This document shows positions 26,459-33,403 of a stretch of 64,000 nt of DNA, in pieces (position 1 is the first letter of the stretch; each line of letters begins with the position of its first letter). The stretch comes from Cyclobacteriaceae bacterium (GTDB taxonomy: Bacteria > Bacteroidota > Bacteroidia > Cytophagales > Cyclobacteriaceae): positions 186,001-250,000 of the forward strand of contig JANQSI010000008.1 in the NCBI GenBank assembly GCA_028284125.1. The letters are read 5' to 3'. Under the pieces are notes generated by a model that worked only from the letters and a program-made list of their open reading frames with translations, was not told the origin of the DNA and did no database searches. A program made the translations under genes and the position numbers.

Positions 26459-27715
26459 TTAATTCAAACTTAAAGCCCTCTTTACTTTTTGATACATGAA
26501 TCCGTCTTCCTCTTTGCCTAACAATAAGTGAGTAGCCAGAAGCCCATAGGTTAATGAACCTTTTGCACCAACACCAGACATGCCACCAAGAAGAACAGCA
26601 TTAGGATCTTGAGAATTTTCTGGATTGGGCAAATTGGATACAATGGGAATTTCGGATTCAGTCATGGAATAGACACATGAATATCCGGACTGATGGGTTA
26701 AATCAGATTCATCCAATGGGATGTTGAGAAATTCGAAGTAGTCCGTAATACTTTTTTTACTCCATTCTATTTCATTAGCAGTTAGTTCTTTTTTCCAAGT
26801 CTCATCAAGATTGGAAATTTCTTCCCGAAGGAAATGTCCGCCTACTTTAAATAACGGGTGTCCATTTGCATCTTTTTTTTCAATCATTGAAAATATGTGA
26901 TCCGGACCAAGGTCTATAAGAGGAAAGAAATTGAAGATCCTTTGTTTCTGCTCAGGCGAGTAGTTGTCAAATCTATTCGGATCAATTTTTAAAAATGCAA
27001 GGAAGACACGCTTTGGTGTGATCAATTTATCAATCGAAGGTACAAGCCTCTTGAGAAGAGTTCCTGTGTAGGGACCTGCGGCTGATATAATTTTTCGAGC
27101 TTTTAACTTTTGCGATGATTCTGATTTTAGGTCCTTGAATTCTACTTCATAAACTCCATCTTTTATTGTTATGCTTTGGACCTGCTGTTGATATCTGATC
27201 TCTCCTTTCTTTAGCGTAATCGATTTATGCAATTTTCGAATGAGCATTTTAGGGTTTATAGTCCCGGTGAATCTTCTATATTCCTGGATAACGATTCGAT
27301 TGTTGGTGGTACGAACCCCGAATTTGCGCAAGGCTTCTTCGGGTGAAGTAGCACATTCGTAATTATCATCTTGCTGTCTCAGCATTCTTTTTACCACTTC
27401 CGATTTATCTGAATGAAGAATATATGTAACCGGAGAATCGGTATAGATATCTTCCATCGAATGAGATTTCGAATCATTTGCATTGAGAAATTGGATTAGA
27501 ATCTCAGTTTCTTCAAGAGCTCTTCGATGAAGGTATGACCAGATATCGTTTTTTGGTCCAAGGCTGCGACAGATACGAGCTTCTCCGAAACTGGATCCAA
27601 AAGTGTATTCTTCATCCTGTTGTTCTAAGAGCAAGACGTTTTCTCCGGCCCTTGATAATTGCCATGCGGTAGCACTTCCCATCAACCCGCCTCCAATTAC
27701 TACAATATCTTTAAT
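26459..27715 (-). CDS. FAD-dependent amine oxidase of the sarcosine/N-methyltryptophan oxidase type
   Basis: The ORF track starts at TTG 27685 (MMGSATAWQL), but the Rossmann motif continues upstream as KDIVVIGGGLMGSATAWQLS. No ATG, GTG or TTG is in frame before a stop. ATT at 27715 sits exactly where the initiator Met is expected, so I place the start there (418 aa). FAD-binding features: GGGLMGS, an acidic E about 20 residues later (LLLEQQ), and GGMSGVGAKGSL near the C-terminus. SGYSCVYSMTESEIPIV carries the Cys that binds FAD covalently in monomeric sarcosine oxidases. Substrate is probably an N-methyl or secondary amine. It stands alone on this strand, upstream of padR. Confidence 0.83.
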   Translation of the reverse strand: MKDIVVIGGGLMGSATAWQLSRAGENVLLLEQQDEEYTFGSSFGEARICRSLGPKNDIWSYLHRRALEETEILIQFLNANDSKSHSMEDIYTDSPVTYILHSDKSEVVKRMLRQQDDNYECATSPEEALRKFGVRTTNNRIVIQEYRRFTGTINPKMLIRKLHKSITLKKGEIRYQQQVQSITIKDGVYEVEFKDLKSESSQKLKARKIISAAGPYTGTLLKRLVPSIDKLITPKRVFLAFLKIDPNRFDNYSPEQKQRIFNFFPLIDLGPDHIFSMIEKKDANGHPLFKVGGHFLREEISNLDETWKKELTANEIEWSKKSITDYFEFLNIPLDESDLTHQSGYSCVYSMTESEIPIVSNLPNPENSQDPNAVLLGGMSGVGAKGSLTYGLLATHLLLGKEEDGFMYQKVKRALSLN

Positions 27716-27742
27716 GGTGTCTGTCTTTTCTATTTACTAAAC

Positions 27743-28645
27743 TTATTTAGAGCTGTTGAGGTCCATAATTTTTGGTAAGAAATCTTTTAGCAATTCAGCA
27801 TTTGCTTTTCCATTGGTCGATGATTGGACACGATCAATAAAATAATCTGCTACCCTCAAAGATGTTAATCGATTTCTTGATTTGGTGTATTGATATACAA
27901 ACCCTCGAGCCAAACTGAGTAATACTAGAATGAACACGGTCAGTCCAGAAAACAGCAATATTTTCGTTGATAAAACAGTGTAGAAAGCGAGGTTGGGATC
28001 TGAAAAGCTCGTAGAAAACGTACTATCAATAATCGGTTGAATTAGGAAAAAGACCAGAAGTCCCATCACCAATAATATTCCGATGACAGAAAAGATTGCA
28101 AGTGAGGCGTACTTTTTAATTTGAGCTATCGAATCTTTGGATATTTCCTTGATATCTCGTGGCAAAAGCCCGTATTCTTTTTTCAACTCAGCTATCGAAG
28201 AATTGTATTTTGCTTTTTCATCTCTCAACTTAGCAATTTGATCCTGGGCTTTTTCTTCATTCTTTAGGAGATTTTCTACTTTTCCTCCAATAACCTCTTT
28301 TCTGCTTTCCAGTTTCTCTAAATCGGATTCCAGCGTTTTCTTCTTGGGATTATTGTTTTTGAGATAGTTGCTTAACTTCTTCTTCTCGTCATTGAGTTCT
28401 TTTACCTCTTGCGAAATACTCTGTTGCTGTACCGTCAGTTTTCCAAGCTCCAGTTTTTTCTGCGTCAACTCATTGACCTCATTCTGAAGTAGTTCTCGCT
28501 TGTCAGAGAGCTTCTCCAGATCACCAATTTTTGAATTTAGGATATCTAATTCTGCTTTTCTGGACCTTATTTCTCTATTGAGTTTGGTCTTCTCATCCGT
28601 CAGTTGTCTCTTGGTTTTTGGCTTAGCTTTGGTTTTAGCTTCCAT
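27743..28645 (-). CDS. Coiled-coil membrane protein, 300 aa
   Basis: Residues about 10-155 are one long coiled coil rich in Lys, Glu and Leu (KLNREIRSRKAELDILNSKI, LEKLSDKRELLQNEVNELTQ). Two membrane segments follow: YASLAIFSVIGILLVMGLLVFFLI and LSTKILLFSGLTVFILVLLSLA. A short basic C-terminal tail ends the protein. The N-terminus is lysine-rich (AKPKTKRQLTDEKTK), so it probably stays in the cytoplasm. No family is recognised; a scaffolding or shape role at the inner membrane is possible but unsupported. Confidence 0.72.
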   Translation of the reverse strand: MEAKTKAKPKTKRQLTDEKTKLNREIRSRKAELDILNSKIGDLEKLSDKRELLQNEVNELTQKKLELGKLTVQQQSISQEVKELNDEKKKLSNYLKNNNPKKKTLESDLEKLESRKEVIGGKVENLLKNEEKAQDQIAKLRDEKAKYNSSIAELKKEYGLLPRDIKEISKDSIAQIKKYASLAIFSVIGILLVMGLLVFFLIQPIIDSTFSTSFSDPNLAFYTVLSTKILLFSGLTVFILVLLSLARGFVYQYTKSRNRLTSLRVADYFIDRVQSSTNGKANAELLKDFLPKIMDLNSSK

Positions 28646-28723
28646 GATACTGGTTGGTTAGGTGTATTAAAGAAAGCTATCTTCTGAAGAAAATACAAGA
28701 ATCCACAGATCATTAAATGATCA

Positions 28724-29335
28724 TCAATTCGGAAATTCTCCCCCAGCTTTTATGTAAGAATCAAGCAATTTTTCCCATTTTTTTGCTGCTTTTAAACTTG
28801 GCTTGAATCCACTCTGAATATAAATCTGGTGAATGGTTGTTGAGTCATTTTCTTTGGCCCATTCCACCAAAGGTTTGATTTGATCGTGCATACTTCGATT
28901 GTCAGGATTCCAGGCATACAATGTCTCTTTTACCCGATAATTATCGTCAAACCAAAAGGTGACTGTAGCCGAAAAACCTTCGGACATGCCAATAAGCTTT
29001 AGAAAATCGGTGGTTTCATTAAAGTCGCCTGATACTTTCATTTCATCAATGTCAATCTTTGGGTTGTTGAAAGCGTAAGTTCCATTCCAAGCTTTATCCC
29101 ATTGCTTCCAGCCAGAGTTAGGATTGAATATTGATCGATTTCCTGAACCTTCTTTTGTTCCATGCCAGGTGTAACTCGTATCATTTTTGAATAGTGAGAA
29201 ATTCGGTGATTCAAAATCTTGACGGTTCCATGCAGAAAAGTATCTTTCAACTTTTTCTTGAATTATGGCTTCCTTGTTTTCATTACAACTAAGAAGAATA
29301 GTAATGCTAAGGGCGAGTAGCGCGGTTGGTTTCAA
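28724..29335 (-). CDS. NTF2/SnoaL-like lipoprotein
   Basis: 203 aa with a short lipoprotein signal (LLALSITILLSCNENKE). VERYFSAWNRQDFESPNFSL and the beta-rich middle (FSATVTFWFDDNYRVKETLY) look like a SnoaL/NTF2-type cone fold. A helical C-terminus follows (ENDSTTIHQIYIQSG, AAKKWEKLLDSYIKAG). These folds bind or convert small ligands, but no catalytic residue can be picked out. Envelope-anchored; role unknown. Confidence 0.7.
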   Translation of the reverse strand: MKPTALLALSITILLSCNENKEAIIQEKVERYFSAWNRQDFESPNFSLFKNDTSYTWHGTKEGSGNRSIFNPNSGWKQWDKAWNGTYAFNNPKIDIDEMKVSGDFNETTDFLKLIGMSEGFSATVTFWFDDNYRVKETLYAWNPDNRSMHDQIKPLVEWAKENDSTTIHQIYIQSGFKPSLKAAKKWEKLLDSYIKAGGEFPN

Positions 29336-29348
29336 GGCGACTATAGGT

Positions 29349-29459
29349 TCAAATGTTCACCACATCTTGATACAGAATGATTAAGCAAAAGACTATCCCA
29401 ATCACAAGGTGTGTGACAAATGCAATGAAACTTAGATTTTCTTGAATTTTCTTTTTCAT
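29349..29459 (-). CDS. Possible 36-aa single-span membrane protein (too short for the ORF track)
   Basis: Minus-strand frame MKKKIQENLSFIAFVTHLVI continuing GIVFCLIILYQDVVNI, then TGA. The three N-terminal Lys followed by about 22 hydrophobic residues give a clean positive-inside membrane segment. It lies just before the SnoaL-like gene on the same strand (13 nt). Composition supports translation, but there is no homology evidence. Confidence 0.4.
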   Translation of the reverse strand: MKKKIQENLSFIAFVTHLVIGIVFCLIILYQDVVNI

Positions 29460-29604
29460 GAGTCTTTAGTTTTCGCTTCATTCATAGTTAGCAGCCAATA
29501 TCCACTTTCACGAAGTTTTCGGACACCTTTAGGATATTATTAACAACTATTTTGGAATTCATTAACATTACCCGTTAGAATGATCCAATCTGCTTGTTTT
29601 CAAG

Positions 29605-29634
29605 TTGACAATTTTGTATATTGAAATAGGTTTG
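29605..29634 (+). promoter_or_regulatory. Consensus promoter of the candidate small RNA
   Basis: TTG at 29605-29607, 19-nt spacer, TAggTTTG at 29627-29634: the same architecture as the tRNA-fMet promoter in this window. No protein gene lies downstream on the plus strand before the terminator at 29727. Confidence 0.75.
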
Positions 29635-29639
29635 ACGAA

Positions 29640-29727
29640 AAGTCAAATCTCATTGGAGGTTAGATTGGACTTACGATTCTTTTCGTAAGCCACACCGACC
29701 CAAAGGCGAGCAACCCTCGCCTTTTTT
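29640..29727 (+). ncRNA. Candidate small RNA, about 90 nt, with its own promoter and terminator
   Basis: Three hairpins follow the promoter. The first is aatct / agatt around a loop containing cattggaggtt (29646-29666). The second is a perfect 7-bp stem cttacga / tcgtaag (29670-29689). The last is aaaggcgag-caacc-ctcgccttt followed by T residues, a Rho-independent terminator. No open reading frame with ATG is present. The GGAGG in the first loop is exposed and could pair with CCUCC-type targets. Its 3' end overlaps the end of the AraC-type gene on the other strand. Not matched by me to any known RNA family. Confidence 0.65.
29702..29727 (+). terminator. Terminator of the candidate small RNA
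   Basis: Stem aaaggcgag / ctcgccttt with 5-nt loop and a run of six T at 29722-29727. The T tail is on the plus-strand side, so it serves plus-strand transcription. It touches the stop codon of the AraC-type gene on the minus strand. Confidence 0.85.
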
Positions 29728-30877
29728 AATGTCCATTTTCCTTTAACGATTGCTCCTTTACTGACTTGTAAAACTCATTGGGGGTACATCCCATTTTCTT
29801 TTTGAAGGCTCGATTAAAAGTACTTTTACTATTGAACCCTGATTCATAGGCGATGGCTTCCAACGTGCGAGAAGAGAGATCTCCTTCCTGGATTTTCTTT
29901 ATAGCAAAATTGACTCTGTGTCCGTTAATGAAATTAAAGAAGTTCTCTCCATATTTTTCATTAAGTAATTGGGACAGGAGGTAGGATTGTGTGCCTACAA
30001 GCTCAGCTAGTTGGTTGAGGTTCAGTTCCTGAGTTAAATATGCCTTTTCTTGTTCGAGCAGATGTTCCAGTTTTTCTTTAAGCTCCTTTGAATCAACATC
30101 AGAAAGGGGTGAATTCTTGTATTTGCCTGGTTCTTCATACAGTCCGGAAACGACTTCAGGTTGTCTCCAGGATTTGTAGACGATGCTCGCGATAATGATC
30201 GAAATGAGAAGTAAAAAAAGAAAGTCAGCTGTGTTATTGATTTCATAATATCCTCCGGTGACGATTAGGAAGTACATTCCGAAAATCGCTATTCCAAGAA
30301 TAGAGGTTATCATGAGCAATTGTTTTACCCATCTTAAGTTGATTCTGGAAATTGTTGAGTAATACGATTCACATTTTTTAGCATAATCAGCTACTAGTTT
30401 ACCTGAGTAAATGACGTATCCTAGAACATGAATCACTTGAAGGCTTATGAAAAAGATAGAAGCAATCTTTAAAAAGGTAAGGTCTTCAACTTTATCGATT
30501 TCACATCGATAAAAAAATAGGACAGTCATAAGGGCAATTGATAGGGCTGCAGCAGCAGAATGTTTAACTAACCGACGGAATGAAGCTTTTCCACCTGTCA
30601 AATAAGTGATATGGAAATAGATAGACGGCCCAATGAGGAAGATGAATCCGTGAGAAATAAAATACAGATAGAGACTGAAGTTGTTTTCCTCGATATTGGC
30701 CGTTCTCCGCAATAGGAAAGTAGCCAGAATTGAAACAAGTACAGCAAGAAATCGGTTGGCAGCCATATTCCCTCGCCGGTGAGTAAAAAGAATATACGCC
30801 CAAACCAGTCCTAAGATGGCAATAAACAGCAGGGCCATTTGTATATCCAGGTTTATTCCTGATAAAATCGGAATCAT
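29726..30877 (-). CDS. AraC-family regulator with membrane-embedded N-terminal domain
   Basis: 383 aa. About seven membrane segments fill residues 10-245 (MALLFIAILGLVWAYILF, LSIALMTVLFFY, LLMITSILGIAIFGMYFLIV, FLFLLLISIIIASIVY). After a linker, the C-terminal AraC HTH pair has LNLNQLAELVGTQSYLLSQL and TLEAIAYESGFNSKSTFNRA, then FKKKMGCTPNEFYKS. Such regulators sense a membrane or extracytoplasmic signal and bind DNA directly from the membrane. The DoxX-like gene is divergent (about 150 nt from its start) and is a candidate target. Its 3' end overlaps the small-RNA terminator on the opposite strand. Confidence 0.9.
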   Translation of the reverse strand: MIPILSGINLDIQMALLFIAILGLVWAYILFTHRRGNMAANRFLAVLVSILATFLLRRTANIEENNFSLYLYFISHGFIFLIGPSIYFHITYLTGGKASFRRLVKHSAAAALSIALMTVLFFYRCEIDKVEDLTFLKIASIFFISLQVIHVLGYVIYSGKLVADYAKKCESYYSTISRINLRWVKQLLMITSILGIAIFGMYFLIVTGGYYEINNTADFLFLLLISIIIASIVYKSWRQPEVVSGLYEEPGKYKNSPLSDVDSKELKEKLEHLLEQEKAYLTQELNLNQLAELVGTQSYLLSQLLNEKYGENFFNFINGHRVNFAIKKIQEGDLSSRTLEAIAYESGFNSKSTFNRAFKKKMGCTPNEFYKSVKEQSLKENGH

Positions 30878-31030
30878 TTGTTTCAGTTTATAAAGTGACT
30901 CGTCGTACTTGAACGATCCTTCTAAATTTTCCCCAACTATTTTAAACCTGGTGGAGGTATGCTGATCGGTACGTTTTCCATTTATCAGTCAGCAGCCTTC
31001 ACTTTTAAGATTACTCAAAATTTGATCAAA

Positions 31031-31381
31031 ATGAAAAAAGGAAAAGCTAGAACCATTGTTACTTGGGTACTTCAAGTTTTATTAGGACTCGAATTTATAA
31101 TTGCGGGTCAGGCAAAATTTACCAGGTCAGATGTATGGGCCAGGGAATTCAATCAATGGGGATTTCCTGATAATTTCTACCTCATAATAGGTGTTTTGGA
31201 ATTGATTGGCGCAGTTCTGATTTTTATTCCAAAATTTGCTTCCAAAGCTGCTGCTGGACTTGGAATTATTATGTTAGGCGCAGCAATCACTCATGCCATT
31301 CATGGTGAGACTGATAGGATTGTTGTAACCCTCATCATTGCTGGGTTATGTGGATTGGTTTTTTATTTAAGAAAAGACTAA
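31031..31381 (+). CDS. DoxX-like membrane protein
   Basis: I choose ATG 31031; the earlier track start (30959) adds a stretch without family resemblance. From there MKKGKARTIVTWVLQVLLGLEFIIAGQAKF gives a DoxX-type first helix. Three more helices follow (FYLIIGVLELIGAVLIFI, AAGLGIIMLGAAITHAI, IVVTLIIAGLCGLVFYL). 116 aa is normal for the DoxX/SURF4-like group, often linked to redox or thiol balance in membranes. Divergent from the AraC-family regulator. Confidence 0.85.
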   Translation: MKKGKARTIVTWVLQVLLGLEFIIAGQAKFTRSDVWAREFNQWGFPDNFYLIIGVLELIGAVLIFIPKFASKAAAGLGIIMLGAAITHAIHGETDRIVVTLIIAGLCGLVFYLRKD

Positions 31382-31390
31382 TTGAGAATA

Positions 31391-32335
31391 CTAGGTTCCA
31401 AGAATTCTCTTAAGGATCGATTTTTGTTCTTGTTCAGGTTCGGTTGGATTTTCTTTCATAAAAGAACTAACATCAATACCCGCTTTCATAGCATATGATT
31501 TCAATTCATCATCACTGATCTTTTCCCCTGTAATTATATTCATAGGATGTCTTACATGGAAGTCAGTCCTGAAAGGTGCGCTGAGCATAGGAGTATAAAA
31601 AAAACAATCTTCGAAAAAGTAATGAGTCACTTGACTGTGTCGTGTTCTCGATTGATCCAAAATCGGATCCCCACCATGAAATAGATTTGCAGACCAAATG
31701 AGGCATTCACCTTTTGACATTGTTACTGATTCTTTTTTTAAATCTAGCGCTTCAATGAGTTCCTGTAACCCCTTCTCATATTCTGGGTACAGATCGTAGC
31801 TAGGAGGATCAGAAGATCCATGTATTGAAAACTGATCTAATCCAAAGAAAGGGAGCTTATGGGATCCAGGATAGTAATGTAGTGGACCATTCTTTTCATC
31901 GATATCTTCCAGGGCGAACCAAATACCGCACATAAATCCATATGGATACGTGTTGAAGTGGACAGAATCACTATGAGTCGCTTGCTCAGATCCTTTTTCA
32001 AAATTCAAAGTTTGAAAGGGGATTGGATTTCTTCCGAAAGCATTGCGTAGAAGATCGAGTAGAAAGGGTTCCAGAGCCAAATGCTTCACACTTTCAGAAA
32101 ATGTGAATGCATTTTCGATTCTTCTTCTGCCCGACCCTTCGTAGTTGACTTTTTTATACTCTTGATTACAATCGGAAATTATTTGGTCCAAAATGGAATG
32201 CTCGAGTTCAAGATCAACAATGCAAAACCCCTGATTTCGAAGACCTAGTACAGCCTTTTGACTTTTTGAATCCAGCGATTTGAATTTTTCGTCAAGCTCA
32301 ATATCCTCGATGAGATAAAATGGTTTGTCAAGCAT
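31391..32335 (-). CDS. Phytanoyl-CoA dioxygenase (PhyH)-family oxygenase, second of a tandem pair
   Basis: 314 aa Fe(II)/2-oxoglutarate-dependent oxygenase. The iron ligands are the His and Asp in THSDSVHFNTYPYGF and the His in NLFHGGDPI. The Arg in SRTRHSQVTHYFFE is the likely 2-oxoglutarate anchor. Residues DIDEKNGPLHYYPGSHKLPF form the typical jelly-roll signature. It has a short basic tail (SILKRILGT) shared with its neighbour. The substrate is unknown; related proteins hydroxylate lipids, amino acids or small metabolites. It lies 12 nt downstream of its paralogue, in the same operon. Confidence 0.9.
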   Translation of the reverse strand: MLDKPFYLIEDIELDEKFKSLDSKSQKAVLGLRNQGFCIVDLELEHSILDQIISDCNQEYKKVNYEGSGRRRIENAFTFSESVKHLALEPFLLDLLRNAFGRNPIPFQTLNFEKGSEQATHSDSVHFNTYPYGFMCGIWFALEDIDEKNGPLHYYPGSHKLPFFGLDQFSIHGSSDPPSYDLYPEYEKGLQELIEALDLKKESVTMSKGECLIWSANLFHGGDPILDQSRTRHSQVTHYFFEDCFFYTPMLSAPFRTDFHVRHPMNIITGEKISDDELKSYAMKAGIDVSSFMKENPTEPEQEQKSILKRILGT

Positions 32336-32347
32336 ACGTGTTATGTT

Positions 32348-33289
32348 TTAACCGAATACTCTTTGCATGAAAGACTTTTTTTCTTTCCCGCTTGGTTCAC
32401 TCTCATTATTAGTTAGGGCCTTAATATTAACGCCTGCATTTGAGGCAAATTTTTCTTGATCACTCACACTTATAGGTTCTCCTGTAATGATATTCATCGG
32501 ACGTCTAATATTGAATTCCTTCGTAAATGGCGAACTAAGTAAGGGCGTATAGTAAAAGCAGTCCTCAAAAAAATAATGAGTTACCTGACTGTAGCGAGTT
32601 CGAGATTTGTCGTGGATTGGATCTCCGCCATGAAGCAGGTTTGCGGCCCAAATCAAGCAATCTCCTTTTCGCATCGTTACTGACTCTTTTTTTAGGTCAA
32701 GAGATTCTATTAGTCGTTGCAGTTCTTTTTCATATACTGGATAGTGTTCGTAAGTTGGAGGATTTACTGATCCATGCATTGAGAACTGGTCGAGTCCAAA
32801 GAACGGTAACTTATGAGATCCAGGATAGTAGTGCAGGGGACCATTGTTTTCATCGATATCTTCAAGAGCTACCCAAACACCACACATAAAACCATATGGA
32901 TACGTGTTGAAATGAATGGAATCGCTGTGAGTGGGTTGTTCAGTTCCCCTGTCAAAATTCAAAGTCCCAAAAGGAATCGGTTCTCTGCCATAGGCAGTTT
33001 TAAGTAGCTTAAGTATGTTTGGATTTAAAGCCAGACTTTTGGCGCTTTCGGAAAATAGATGAGCTGAGGCTACCCGAGCTCTATCTGATCCATCGCTTTT
33101 TGCTTTTTCGAATTCTTCAGTGCAATCTTCAATTATTTTATCAAGTAGTTCATCATCGACATTTATATCGATCACACAAAACCCTTCATTTCTTAGACTT
33201 AACAATGCATCTTGATCTTTCGAATCTAGCGATTTGAATTTTGCATCGTCTTTGAGATCAGGTATGAGGAAGTAGGGTTTTTCCAGCAT
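32348..33289 (-). CDS. Phytanoyl-CoA dioxygenase (PhyH)-family oxygenase, first of a tandem pair
   Basis: 313 aa, aligned end to end with the following gene. The same HxD (THSDSIHFNTYPYGF), NNGPLHYYPGSHKLPF, LLHGGDPI and RTRYSQVTHYFFE motifs are seen, so all iron and cosubstrate ligands are kept in both copies. Divergence is strongest in the first 30 residues and in the C-terminal tail (NNESEPSGKEKKSFMQRVFG). Keeping two intact copies suggests different substrates or a heterodimer. An 8-bp inverted repeat lies 31 nt upstream. Confidence 0.9.
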   Translation of the reverse strand: MLEKPYFLIPDLKDDAKFKSLDSKDQDALLSLRNEGFCVIDINVDDELLDKIIEDCTEEFEKAKSDGSDRARVASAHLFSESAKSLALNPNILKLLKTAYGREPIPFGTLNFDRGTEQPTHSDSIHFNTYPYGFMCGVWVALEDIDENNGPLHYYPGSHKLPFFGLDQFSMHGSVNPPTYEHYPVYEKELQRLIESLDLKKESVTMRKGDCLIWAANLLHGGDPIHDKSRTRYSQVTHYFFEDCFYYTPLLSSPFTKEFNIRRPMNIITGEPISVSDQEKFASNAGVNIKALTNNESEPSGKEKKSFMQRVFG

Positions 33290-33319
33290 TTGATTCGAAC
33301 TATGGATTGAATTTACAAA

Positions 33320-33342
33320 GATTGATCATGACACGATCAATC
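33320..33342. promoter_or_regulatory. Inverted repeat upstream of the PhyH pair
   Basis: gattgatc-atgacac-gatcaatc is a perfect 8-bp inverted repeat, 31 nt before the first PhyH start codon. It could be a regulator site or a weak terminator of the MutS-like gene; the tail in that direction is only tttg. Confidence 0.35.
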
Positions 33343-33403
33343 TGAAATTGAATTTGATACAAAGCTAGGAAAATCTTTAGCTTGCTACTTCTATGTTGAC
33401 AAA

